In this document: one piece after another, positions 1-6,324 of the stretch | How the letters are laid out: each line of letters starts with the position of its first letter | How positions within the stretch are numbered: the first letter of the stretch is position 1 | Origin: an uncultured Selenomonadaceae bacterium | Lineage (GTDB): Bacteria; Bacillota_C; Negativicutes; Selenomonadales; Selenomonadaceae | Direction of reading: 5' to 3' | Assembly (NCBI GenBank): GCA_946402475.1 | Contig: CAMIWP010000068.1 | Coordinates: 1 to 6,638 of the forward strand | Length of the DNA: 6,638 nt | The notes under the pieces: generated by a model | Databases searched by the model: none | Seen by the model: the letters and a program-made list of their open reading frames with translations, nothing else | Told to the model about the DNA's origin: nothing | Position numbers and translations under genes: made by a program

Positions 1-2198
1 AACCGCAATCCCAGCATGGTGATGTCATCGGACTGCTCTGCTCCGGCGGTATGGCTTGCAATATCTTCCTCGACGGCTTTCAGGATATCCGGCACGGCAA
101 GGGATGCGCTGTCCATTCGATCGAGGGTTTCCTTGAGGCGTTTTTCCGTGTACAGGATCCCCCCTTCGTTCATGGCCTCCGTCACGCCGTCCGTGTAGAG
201 GAAGAGCATGTCTCCCGGCGCCAGGGACAGCCGTGCATTCCTGTAGGTTGATTTTTTCCGCGCCCCCAGCACAGGGTCGATTTCCTCCATGGGAAAGTAG
301 CTCCACTCCGCCTTGCCCTCTGCCCTTCGGCAGAGGAGGGGAGGATTGTGCCCCGTGTTCACGTAGCGGAATTCTCCCGACCTGGTGTCAAGGACGCCGA
401 AGAACATCGTCACGAACATCCTCTCTCCGTTGTTCTGGCAGAGCTGCCGATTGGCGGCGGACAGGATCGCCGCAACATCGAAGGGGGGGGAGGCTCCCCT
501 GGCCTGGCTGGCGAGGATGGTCTTGCTTCGCATCATGAACAGGGCAGCCGGAACTCCCTTGCCGGAAACATCCGCAATGGCAAGGGCGAGATGATGGTCA
601 TCCAGCAGGAAGAAATCGTAGAAGTCCCCGCCGACCTCCCTTGCCGCTTTCATGCTCGCAAAGAGCTCGAAGTCGTCCCTGTGAAACTCGAAGTTCTGGG
701 GCAGGGCGCCGTTCTGGATGTTACTCGCGACCTCCAGCTCTGCCAAGTAGTGCTCTTTTTCTGCCGTGGCTTTCGTAAGGGTCGCGATGTGTTCCTTCAG
801 CTTGTCGGCCATGTCGTTTACGGATCGCGCCAGGGTTTCGATCTCGTCTCCCGTCCGTATGTCCAGCTTCTGGTCAAAGTTGCCGCCGGAAATCTGCTGC
901 ACGCCATCCACAAGAAGATTGACCCGCTGCAAAAAACCTCTCGACAGGTAAAGACTGAGACGAAGCGGCACGACGAGAAGCAGGCCCAGCAAGACAAGGG
1001 AGCTTGCGATCAGGAGGAAGAAGATCTGTCCAACGTCCTCTTTGAATGCCTGGAAGCCTTTTGAGATGTACTCTTTGGCACTTGCCACCGGGGCATCGGC
1101 AACATCCTTCCGCATGAGGGAGGCAGCGCTCCATCCCACTTTTTTGATCGGGACGAAGTTGATGTAGTAGTCCAGGCCGTTCACGGAAATGACGGCGTCC
1201 CCGTTTTCCATGGTCGTCATGCGCCGGGCGACGGCGGCCAGATCCGCGTTGGATGAGTTTCGCACATCATCCACTCCGGCGGCAAGCTCGCCGGACTCAT
1301 CGGTGGACACGACGATCTGCCCGCCCTCGTTCATGACGATGTTGCAGTCCGCATTGTTGAATAGGGCCTCCATGATCTCTTGATGAAGATAGCGGAGGTT
1401 ATTGTAGATAATCACTGTGCCGGAGAAACCGTCGGCATCGTAGAAAGGGGCAACGCAACCGATGGTGGTATTGCCCCTCGGACCCGTCAGGAAGGTCGTG
1501 AAGGCCACATCGTCCGTTTCCTGGGAGAGGCGGTACCAGCTGTGTTTCGTTGCCTCGAAATCATCCATATAGTCATGGGTAAGCTTCACCGTGGTTTCTG
1601 TGGGATCGGAAGAAAAATTGGCACAGATGGAATATCCGTGCTTTGATGAGATGAATACGGTCCGGCTCTGGCCCACATACGCCGTGTGGGTGACGCTGAG
1701 AATGACATCTTCCATGTTGGCGGCAGAGGCGATTTCCTGCTTCACCTGAGGCGAGATTCCCCGAGCCAGCTTCTTTCCCCGCAGAAGATATACCGTGTTC
1801 ATTGGGATCTTTTCCCGGTGGATATCCGGCAGATTCCGCGGCGCATAGTTCTGCGGCGCCTTGAGAATGCGACTCATGGCAACGGCGAGGCATTTAGCGT
1901 CATCGGCGATGGAGGACAGGCACATATCCATGTCGGAAGCAGCCTCGGCGGTGATTCTCTGCAAATGCAATTCTCTCTGTTTGTCGGAATTCTCCTTCAC
2001 ATACTCCGCAATCCGCGTGCTCCATTCCCTGCCATGGTTGTCCACCAGATTCCACACGGCAAGGATGCCGACCAGGTAGACAAGGCTCATCATCAGAAAT
2101 GTCATGAAAATGTTGGCAAAGGAAAGGAGGATCATGCGCTGGCGGATGGTCATATTCCGAAGCCTGTTTTTCAAATAATTTCGGGCGTTTTCTACCAT
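1..2198 (-). CDS. Membrane sensor phosphatase: dCache-like sensor, HAMP and SpoIIE-type PP2C domain (3' end outside window)
   Basis: A single open frame gives 732 residues and reaches the left edge without a stop. TM1 is at about residues 22-48, followed by a roughly 340-residue extracytoplasmic region that resembles a double-Cache sensor; it ends in KKVGWS (353-357), which matches the usual end of a membrane-proximal Cache lobe. TM2 is about 391-411, HAMP about 411-467 (GDEIETLARSVNDMADKL), then a short linker. The PP2C/SpoIIE domain (about 485-732) shows ASNIQNGALP, EVGGDFYD (metal-ligand candidates D525, D528), DVSGKG (D543), TGHNPP, LYTDGVTEAMN (D670) and SDDITML (D724, D725). All expected acidic residues are present, so it should be an active Mn/Mg-dependent Ser/Thr phosphatase, of the kind that often dephosphorylates STAS anti-sigma antagonists; the substrate here is unknown. 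The start ATG is preceded by GGAGGAG at 2211-2217, 12 nt upstream. SDDIT normally sits near the domain end, so few PP2C residues are missing, though an extra C-terminal domain cannot be excluded. Confidence 0.93.
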   Translation of the reverse strand, partial: MVENARNYLKNRLRNMTIRQRMILLSFANIFMTFLMMSLVYLVGILAVWNLVDNHGREWSTRIAEYVKENSDKQRELHLQRITAEAASDMDMCLSSIADDAKCLAVAMSRILKAPQNYAPRNLPDIHREKIPMNTVYLLRGKKLARGISPQVKQEIASAANMEDVILSVTHTAYVGQSRTVFISSKHGYSICANFSSDPTETTVKLTHDYMDDFEATKHSWYRLSQETDDVAFTTFLTGPRGNTTIGCVAPFYDADGFSGTVIIYNNLRYLHQEIMEALFNNADCNIVMNEGGQIVVSTDESGELAAGVDDVRNSSNADLAAVARRMTTMENGDAVISVNGLDYYINFVPIKKVGWSAASLMRKDVADAPVASAKEYISKGFQAFKEDVGQIFFLLIASSLVLLGLLLVVPLRLSLYLSRGFLQRVNLLVDGVQQISGGNFDQKLDIRTGDEIETLARSVNDMADKLKEHIATLTKATAEKEHYLAELEVASNIQNGALPQNFEFHRDDFELFASMKAAREVGGDFYDFFLLDDHHLALAIADVSGKGVPAALFMMRSKTILASQARGASPPFDVAAILSAANRQLCQNNGERMFVTMFFGVLDTRSGEFRYVNTGHNPPLLCRRAEGKAEWSYFPMEEIDPVLGARKKSTYRNARLSLAPGDMLFLYTDGVTEAMNEGGILYTEKRLKETLDRMDSASLAVPDILKAVEEDIASHTAGAEQSDDITMLGLR

Positions 2199-2245
2199 GG
2201 GTGCTTCCGACTCCTCCGAAACGTGTCGAATCCTCTGTTTCCCCC

Positions 2246-2274
2246 AGTATAGCATAGAAAAACCTTTCTGAACA
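2246..2274 (-). promoter_or_regulatory. Predicted promoter of the sensor phosphatase gene (extended -10)
   Basis: On the minus strand TATACT (2251-2246) is preceded by TGC, giving an extended -10 (TGnTATACT). With a 17-nt spacer the -35 would be TGTTCA (2274-2269), only a weak match to TTGACA. Transcription would begin near 2239, leaving a leader of about 40 nt. Its position just after the upstream gene's terminator suggests the phosphatase is transcribed separately. Confidence 0.55.
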
Positions 2275-2310
2275 GTTCCTTAGATGAGGGAAGCAGGATT
2301 TCCAAACACC

Positions 2311-2342
2311 AAAAGGGGCTGCAGATTTCTCTGTCAGCCCCT
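2311..2342 (-). terminator. Rho-independent terminator after the condensation-like gene
   Basis: On the minus strand an 8-bp GC-rich stem (AGGGGCTG 2342-2335 with CAGCCCCT 2321-2314) continues inward as TCTG/CAGA pairing after a one-base bulge, with a four-base loop. It is followed by TTTT and then a GT/T-rich stretch. The hairpin begins about 27 nt past the stop codon of the 498-residue gene. The U-tract is short, so termination may be incomplete. Confidence 0.75.
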
Positions 2343-2368
2343 CTTCGCGTTCGGAAAAGGAAAGGTTC

Positions 2369-3865
2369 TCAGAAGACATAGGTATCGAAGGTCTTATCCC
2401 ATCCCTTCAGCTCCTCCTGCAATACTTCCTCGAAAAGAGACACCTTTTCCTCCCAGAGGAGGAGTACACAGCTCAGGCTGATCTCGAAGAATTTGGCCAG
2501 GGACTGGACGTTGCGGTTCTCGAAACAGAAGGGATTATAGACAAAGGTATAGTCTATGGCATCCCGGTTCATGTCGAAGTACAGGGCCAAGTCCGTCTGC
2601 CCGGCATCCCAGGTGTGCAAATCCACCAGACGGCACCCCGTCTTGTGCCCCGTTTGGGAGTAGGGTTGCTTGTCCGGCAGGAACCCATGGAAGAAGAGGA
2701 ACAGAGGGAAGGAATCCTCCGGCTCTCCCACCCGATCCATCACATTTCGCATGGAAGCGCAGGCAATGGTCTTGGACATGAGTGTCTGCCTGAGCTGGCG
2801 GCCGACAAGTTCCTTTACGGCAGGATCGTCGTCGATGCTCAGACGCACGGGGATAGGATAGATACAACTGGCCGTACTGCTGCTGTTTTCCAGCGTGAGC
2901 ATATTGTCGGACAGGATGAGGCACATGTAGGTGTCCCTTCCGTAGTTCACCTGCTTCTGCATCATTCCCCAGGCCGTGTGGAGAACGGACATCATCATAT
3001 CCTTGTTGCCGAAGGACTTGGACACCAGCAGTTTTTGCATCTCGCGGTCAATCCTCGCGTAATGCCACTGCTGGCGGTGGCGCCCCGGATATTTGCTGAA
3101 TCTGGGCAACCGAGGCATGGAGTGCATCCGGTCAAGAATCGAACTCCAGTAGTCGGAGGCCGCAAACGTAGCTTCTTTCTTTGGCGCGAGCTGCATCGGG
3201 GGAGCGGAAGAGCGGATGCCGAAGGCATAGCGGAGAAAGTCTTCCTCCTTCCAGGCATCCGCAATCAGGCGGGACTCCGTCACCAATATGGCATACTCAT
3301 CGTCTCCCGTGCGAATTACGGAAATCCGCATCAGGACATCCTTCTCCAAGTCAAATCTCAGCTCCCGATCCTTCGCCATGTATTTGCGAAGAGCCCGGTC
3401 CAGATCCCCTCCGGAGAGAAAGTTCATGCTCTGGTACTTGATGGTAGGACACCGGGTCTTGATGATGACTTTGTGCCGCTTTTGATCCACACCAAAACGC
3501 AAATAACTCACCCGAAGTTCCGGCGTGTCCGCGAACATTCGCTTGATATTTTGGCGGAAATCATCCCTCACTAAATCTAATTCTACTTTATAAAGAAGCT
3601 GAATACAGAAATCCGAGGAAACAAAATCCTCATTGGCAAAGACCCCCCGCTCAAATCTCGTAAGGGTTCTCACCTCCTCCACGTTCCTGCTGCCATACTT
3701 GGCCAGCAACATATCCCTGTCGCTGCGGTTCAAATCCTCCAACTGCAGTACCTTGTAACCGTCGTCCTCTTCTTCCTCCTCCCGGTTGTCATAGATGCTG
3801 TCGTCGTAGCTGTCATAGTTATCGTCATGCTCCTGAAGCAGAGCCCTCCAGTCCTCATAGTCCAT
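2369..3865 (-). CDS. Stand-alone NRPS condensation-domain-like protein with degenerate active site
   Basis: This 498-residue protein follows the layout of a nonribosomal peptide synthetase condensation domain (chloramphenicol-acetyltransferase-like fold). LTRFERGVFAN (68-78) corresponds to the opening C1 motif. FDLEKDVLMRISVI (171-184) and the following strand lead into the HHxxxDG position. YW (239-240) starts the second lobe, GRDTYMCLIL (309-318) and CIYPIPVRL (334-342) match the latch/floor segments, and DLALYFDMNRDAIDYTFVYN (425-444) matches the end of the fold. At the catalytic position the sequence is S198-R-L-I-A-D203-A, so both histidines and the glycine are lost while the structural Asp remains. 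The crossover between lobes is short. The first 37 residues are highly acidic (Asp/Glu/Tyr-rich) and probably disordered. No signal peptide or membrane segment is visible. The start is supported by AAGGTGG (3880-3874), 8 nt upstream. It lies 86 nt after the DUF2225 gene, with no promoter seen between them. No adenylation or carrier domain accompanies it, so it is probably a binding or scaffold protein rather than a peptide-bond-forming enzyme. The fold assignment is by motif reading, not by search. Confidence 0.82.
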   Translation of the reverse strand: MDYEDWRALLQEHDDNYDSYDDSIYDNREEEEEDDGYKVLQLEDLNRSDRDMLLAKYGSRNVEEVRTLTRFERGVFANEDFVSSDFCIQLLYKVELDLVRDDFRQNIKRMFADTPELRVSYLRFGVDQKRHKVIIKTRCPTIKYQSMNFLSGGDLDRALRKYMAKDRELRFDLEKDVLMRISVIRTGDDEYAILVTESRLIADAWKEEDFLRYAFGIRSSAPPMQLAPKKEATFAASDYWSSILDRMHSMPRLPRFSKYPGRHRQQWHYARIDREMQKLLVSKSFGNKDMMMSVLHTAWGMMQKQVNYGRDTYMCLILSDNMLTLENSSSTASCIYPIPVRLSIDDDPAVKELVGRQLRQTLMSKTIACASMRNVMDRVGEPEDSFPLFLFFHGFLPDKQPYSQTGHKTGCRLVDLHTWDAGQTDLALYFDMNRDAIDYTFVYNPFCFENRNVQSLAKFFEISLSCVLLLWEEKVSLFEEVLQEELKGWDKTFDTYVF

Positions 3866-3902
3866 GATTTACACCACCTTCAAACACAAAAACGTCCCTG
3901 TT

Positions 3903-3924
3903 TTGGATGCGTCTTGCCATCCAA
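3903..3924 (-). other. Intercistronic hairpin
   Basis: TTGGATG (3903-3909) and CATCCAA (3918-3924) form a perfect 7-bp stem with an 8-base loop in the 86-nt gap between the two left-hand genes. A second short stem (GGGC/GCCC, 3933-3936 with 3949-3952) touches the upstream stop codon. On the minus strand the only T-run (five T) is about 10 nt beyond the stem, so this is not a standard terminator. It may be an mRNA processing or stability element, or chance. Confidence 0.35.
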
Positions 3925-3951
3925 CGGTTTGAGGGCACAGCGGCGTCAGCC

Positions 3952-5079
3952 CTAGGCCTTTTTCATCTCCTTGATATCGTGCCATATGTCCCTGGCCTTC
4001 TCATAGATCTTCGGAGCCGAAGATCTCATGCTCTGATCGCTGATGATACGGCTCAGGTATTTTGTCGCCTCATCGAATTGTTCCAACATGAAATAGATGG
4101 CTCCCGTAAGGTAGAGGGCCGTGTTATCCGACATCTTCCCCACGGGATAGCGCTCCGTTTCCAGAGAAAGGGCATAGAGTTCCGCCGCTTTTTGCATGGC
4201 TTCCCTTTCCCTCTCCGTGTCCCCCGACTCCCTGCAGATCCAAGCGATCTTCAGATGAAGTCCCGCCTGACGGTTCGGGGAATTGTCCGACATCTCGGAG
4301 TAGAGAATCGCCATTTCACAGAAGGAGATGGCTTCCTCCGGGGTCCTTTCCTCCTTGAAGGGAATCGCCATATCCGCTGTCATGAGGAAATCCTTCAGTT
4401 TTTCCCTGGTCTTGTTCGGCATGTAGCCGAGGAACTTGCTCTCCTCCGCCGCGAAGCCGCAGTGCTCGCAAACCCATGCCGTATAGAGATACGGGTTGAA
4501 ACCCTTGTAGTGCGTACAAAGATCCAGATCCTTCTTCTCCGCCACCATGCGGGACTTGCACTTGATCACCTTGGTATTGAACTCACAGACGGGGCATTTT
4601 TTCTCCAGAACGATGGTATATTTTTCCTTGGGAGCGTTGCTCTCCTGCGCGGGAGCATCCGCAACGCCCTCCTTGCCCGTCTCCTTCTGCTGGACGTGAT
4701 TCCTCAGGAAGGCCAGCTTGTCGTTGAGGGCATTAGAGGCTCCGTTCTTCGGCGCCTCTGTTGTCGCAGAGACTTTCGGAGAGGCTTCCGGCTCTTCCGC
4801 GACCTTTTCCGGCTTCCCTTGAGGCATCTGCCCGTTTTTCTTGGCGATGGCATTTCTCACCCGATCTTTCAGGGCAGCGATCCTGTCCTGATCGAGATAC
4901 GACTTGTTGTAGGCATCTTTGGGCAGCGCCTCCGGCTGCTTGGCCGCAGGCTCCGCTTTCGGCTCCGGCGGCTGCGTTTCGGCTTGGGCTATGGGTTTTC
5001 CGCCCCGCCTCACGACCTCGAAGATTTCCCGGCACACATCCGGATCCTGCAACAATTGAAGAAAATCATCCTTCTGCAT
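3952..5079 (-). CDS. DUF2225 family protein: zinc ribbon plus TPR-like helices, disordered N-terminal half
   Basis: The protein is 375 residues long. The C-terminal part (about 154-375) matches the DUF2225 family: CPVC (C162, C165) and a second knuckle CEHCGFA (C204, C207) are the probable zinc ligands. Between them lies a segment ending in CTHYKGFNPYLYTAWVC, typical of this family, with extra cysteines C174 and C188. From about 245 on come paired helices with TPR-like periodicity (EEAISFCEMAILYSEM; QAGLHLKIAWICRESGD; ALYLTGAIYFMLEQFDEATKYLSRII). Residues 1-27 look like a small helical segment. Residues 30-150 are rich in Pro, Ala, Glu and Lys and probably disordered, apart from two similar short helices. 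The frame is open 54 nt further upstream (to 5133), but the start at 5079 is chosen because it alone has a well-spaced Shine-Dalgarno. No signal peptide is visible, so it should be cytoplasmic. The molecular function of DUF2225 is not established; a regulatory or adaptor role is inference. Confidence 0.88.
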   Translation of the reverse strand: MQKDDFLQLLQDPDVCREIFEVVRRGGKPIAQAETQPPEPKAEPAAKQPEALPKDAYNKSYLDQDRIAALKDRVRNAIAKKNGQMPQGKPEKVAEEPEASPKVSATTEAPKNGASNALNDKLAFLRNHVQQKETGKEGVADAPAQESNAPKEKYTIVLEKKCPVCEFNTKVIKCKSRMVAEKKDLDLCTHYKGFNPYLYTAWVCEHCGFAAEESKFLGYMPNKTREKLKDFLMTADMAIPFKEERTPEEAISFCEMAILYSEMSDNSPNRQAGLHLKIAWICRESGDTEREREAMQKAAELYALSLETERYPVGKMSDNTALYLTGAIYFMLEQFDEATKYLSRIISDQSMRSSAPKIYEKARDIWHDIKEMKKA

Positions 5080-5085
5080 AAACAT

Positions 5086-5093
5086 CCCTCCCT
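5086..5093 (-). promoter_or_regulatory. Ribosome binding site that fixes the DUF2225 gene start
   Basis: AGGGAGGG on the minus strand lies 6 nt before the ATG at 5079. A second in-frame ATG at 5085 abuts the site and could not be used efficiently, and the earlier ATGs at 5106 and 5133 have no comparable site. Confidence 0.75.
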
Positions 5094-5144
5094 GGAAAAA
5101 TAACATAGTGGGCAATCCTGCGTATGCAGACAATACCCCCTTTT

Positions 5145-5173
5145 ATTATACCAAATAAATCATATCATGTATT
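5145..5173 (-). promoter_or_regulatory. Predicted promoter of the DUF2225/condensation-like transcription unit
   Basis: On the minus strand a perfect TATAAT (5150-5145) is preceded by TGG, making an extended -10. The -35 at 17-nt spacing, AATACA (5173-5168), is poor, which is common when the -10 is extended. Initiation near 5138 would leave a leader of about 60 nt. Confidence 0.65.
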
Positions 5174-5179
5174 TAATTC

Positions 5180-5267
5180 TTGACTCCTAATTAAGAGAGG
5201 ACAATTGACTCATGAAATCTTCGCATTCTTTTCTATTTTCCCCATCAACCACATTTCCAATTGACTT
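5180..5267. repeat. TTGACT repeats and near-palindrome in the divergent intergenic region (operator candidates)
   Basis: TTGACTC occurs at 5180-5186 and 5205-5211, and TTGACTT at 5261-5267, the last overlapping the fruK -35. The latter two share the longer 9-mer CAATTGACT (5202-5210 and 5258-5266). A 14-bp near-palindrome, CTCCTAATTAAGAG (5184-5197), has 6 of 7 complementary pairs. These lie between the two divergent promoters and could be regulator binding sites. The AT-rich stretch 5100-5300 otherwise holds no gene that I can support. Confidence 0.35.
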
Positions 5268-5290
5268 TGTCCCCATTTTTATTGTATATT
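5261..5290 (+). promoter_or_regulatory. Predicted fruK promoter
   Basis: TTGACT (5261-5266) and TATATT (5285-5290) are separated by 18 nt, each differing by one base from the sigma-A consensus. Initiation near 5297 would give a leader of about 54 nt. That leader can pair AGCGA (5306-5310) with TCGCT (5332-5336), the latter directly abutting the Shine-Dalgarno. Confidence 0.65.
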
Positions 5291-5336
5291 TCGACTGAGT
5301 GCAAGAGCGATACCGAAGGATTGCAGATGATTCGCT

Positions 5337-5343
5337 AAGGAGG
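5337..5343 (+). promoter_or_regulatory. Ribosome binding site that fixes the fruK start
   Basis: AAGGAGG ends 7 nt before the ATG at 5351. The in-frame ATG at 5345 is one base from this site and so is unlikely to be used. The later start also gives MIYTVTFNPALD, the usual N-terminus of the family. Confidence 0.8.
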
Positions 5344-5350
5344 AATGACC

Positions 5351-6259
5351 ATGATTTATACCGTGACCTTCAATCCCGCCCTGGACTACATTGTGCGCCT
5401 GGACACTCTCGCAGCGGGGGGAATCAACCGGGTGAACTACGAACAGGTTCTCGGCGGCGGCAAGGGCATCAACGTGTCCATCGTGCTGGCAAACATGGGC
5501 ATCCGCAGCACAGCCCTCGGCTTCATCGCCGGATTCACGGGGGAGGAAATCAAACGCCAGCTCATCACCAAGGACGTGGATTTTGACTTTGTTCAGCTCC
5601 CGGAGGGCTTCACCCGCATCAATGTGAAGATCAAGGCCGATGCGGAGACGGAGATCAACGGACAGGGTCCCCACATCAGCGAGGCAAAGCAACAGGAACT
5701 CTTCCGTCGGCTGGACAGTCTCCGGGAAGACGACACCTTGGTGCTGGCCGGTTCCATTCCCAATACCTTGCCGGACGATATGTACGAGCGGGTCATGGAG
5801 CGGCTGCAGGGGAAAGGAGTCCGCATCGTGGTGGATGCCACCAAAAATCTCCTGATGAATGTGCTGAAGTACAGACCTTTCCTCATCAAACCCAACAATC
5901 ACGAACTGGGGGAGATGTTCGGCGTCACGTTGAAGACCGACGAGGAGATCATCGCCCACGCGAAAAAATTGCAAGAAAAGGGCGCCCGGAACGTCCTCAT
6001 CTCCATGGCTGGGGACGGAGCCATCCTGCTGACGGAAGAAGGAACCTCCTATAAAAGCCCGGCCCCCAAGGGCAAGTTGGTGAACTCCGTGGGAGCGGGA
6101 GATTCCATGGTGGCAGGTTTCCTCACCGGCTACACGGAATCCGCAGGGGATTTTGAGCAGGCCTTCTTCATGGGAGTCGCCACAGGCTCCGCCTCTGCTT
6201 TCTCCGAAAATCTGGCCACCCGTCCGGAGGTAGAGGTTCTCTTGAAGACCATTAAATAA
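5351..6259 (+). CDS. fruK: 1-phosphofructokinase (PfkB/ribokinase family)
   Basis: This cytoplasmic enzyme transfers phosphate from ATP to fructose-1-phosphate, giving fructose-1,6-bisphosphate for glycolysis. The 302-residue length is typical. It begins MIYTVTFNPALD (D12 in the substrate-binding start of the family). GGGKGINVS (35-43) is the first PfkB signature, LAGSIPNTLP (132-141) and KPNNHEL (180-186) are family-typical, and NSVGAGDSMVAGF (245-257) is the second signature, with catalytic base D251 and the GAGD anion hole. All key residues are intact. Related kinases such as tagatose-6-phosphate kinase (LacC) share these motifs; the following fructose EIIA domain favours FruK. It is 84 nt upstream of the PTS gene on the same strand and is probably co-transcribed with it. 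The usual DeoR-type fruR gene is not directly upstream; a DUF2225 gene diverges there instead. Confidence 0.95.
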   Translation: MIYTVTFNPALDYIVRLDTLAAGGINRVNYEQVLGGGKGINVSIVLANMGIRSTALGFIAGFTGEEIKRQLITKDVDFDFVQLPEGFTRINVKIKADAETEINGQGPHISEAKQQELFRRLDSLREDDTLVLAGSIPNTLPDDMYERVMERLQGKGVRIVVDATKNLLMNVLKYRPFLIKPNNHELGEMFGVTLKTDEEIIAHAKKLQEKGARNVLISMAGDGAILLTEEGTSYKSPAPKGKLVNSVGAGDSMVAGFLTGYTESAGDFEQAFFMGVATGSASAFSENLATRPEVEVLLKTIK

Positions 6260-6269
6260 TTTTTGTTTT

Positions 6270-6324
6270 GAATGAGTCCTCGTCTTGAACGAGTCCTTAT
6301 TTTATTTATTTATTATTTTTTTTT
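6270..6324 (+). repeat. Direct repeat, small hairpin and T-rich tract between fruK and fruA
   Basis: GAATGAGTCCT (6270-6280) is repeated as GAACGAGTCCT (6287-6297), 10 of 11 identical with a 17-nt period. The unit overlap can form a 5-bp hairpin, CTCGT/ACGAG (6279-6283 with 6289-6293). It is followed by a T-rich tract that ends in nine consecutive T (6316-6324). This resembles a weak intra-operon terminator that would lower transcription of the PTS gene relative to fruK, but the stem is short. Confidence 0.4.

Noticed and set aside
348..1064. Plus-strand open frame (238 codons) opposite the phosphatase gene
   Set aside because: The minus strand encodes intact TM2, HAMP and PP2C motifs over the same bases, so this is a shadow.
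1900..2379. Minus-strand 159-codon open frame covering the phosphatase start and the upstream terminator
   Set aside because: It is in a different frame from the phosphatase, crosses the terminator and promoter, and has no domain signal.
2615..3574. Plus-strand open frame (319 codons) opposite the condensation-like gene
   Set aside because: It lies fully inside the motif-supported minus-strand gene, and its translation has no recognisable features.
3907..5103. Long plus-strand open frame (398 codons) opposite the DUF2225 gene
   Set aside because: It is antisense to a protein with clear family motifs. Its translation is Arg/Leu/His-rich without recognisable domains, and it has no good ribosome binding site; it is a codon-bias shadow.
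5080..5133. Upstream extension of the DUF2225 protein by 18 residues
   Set aside because: The extra ATGs lack a ribosome binding site, and most of the extension lies in the predicted leader next to the promoter start site near 5138.
5299..5314. Possible catabolite-responsive (cre) site in the fruK leader
   Set aside because: TGCAAGAGCG only partly resembles the cre consensus and lacks the symmetric CA half, so the match is too weak.
5279..5974. Minus-strand 231-codon open frame opposite fruK
   Set aside because: It overlaps the PfkB signatures on the other strand and has no independent support.
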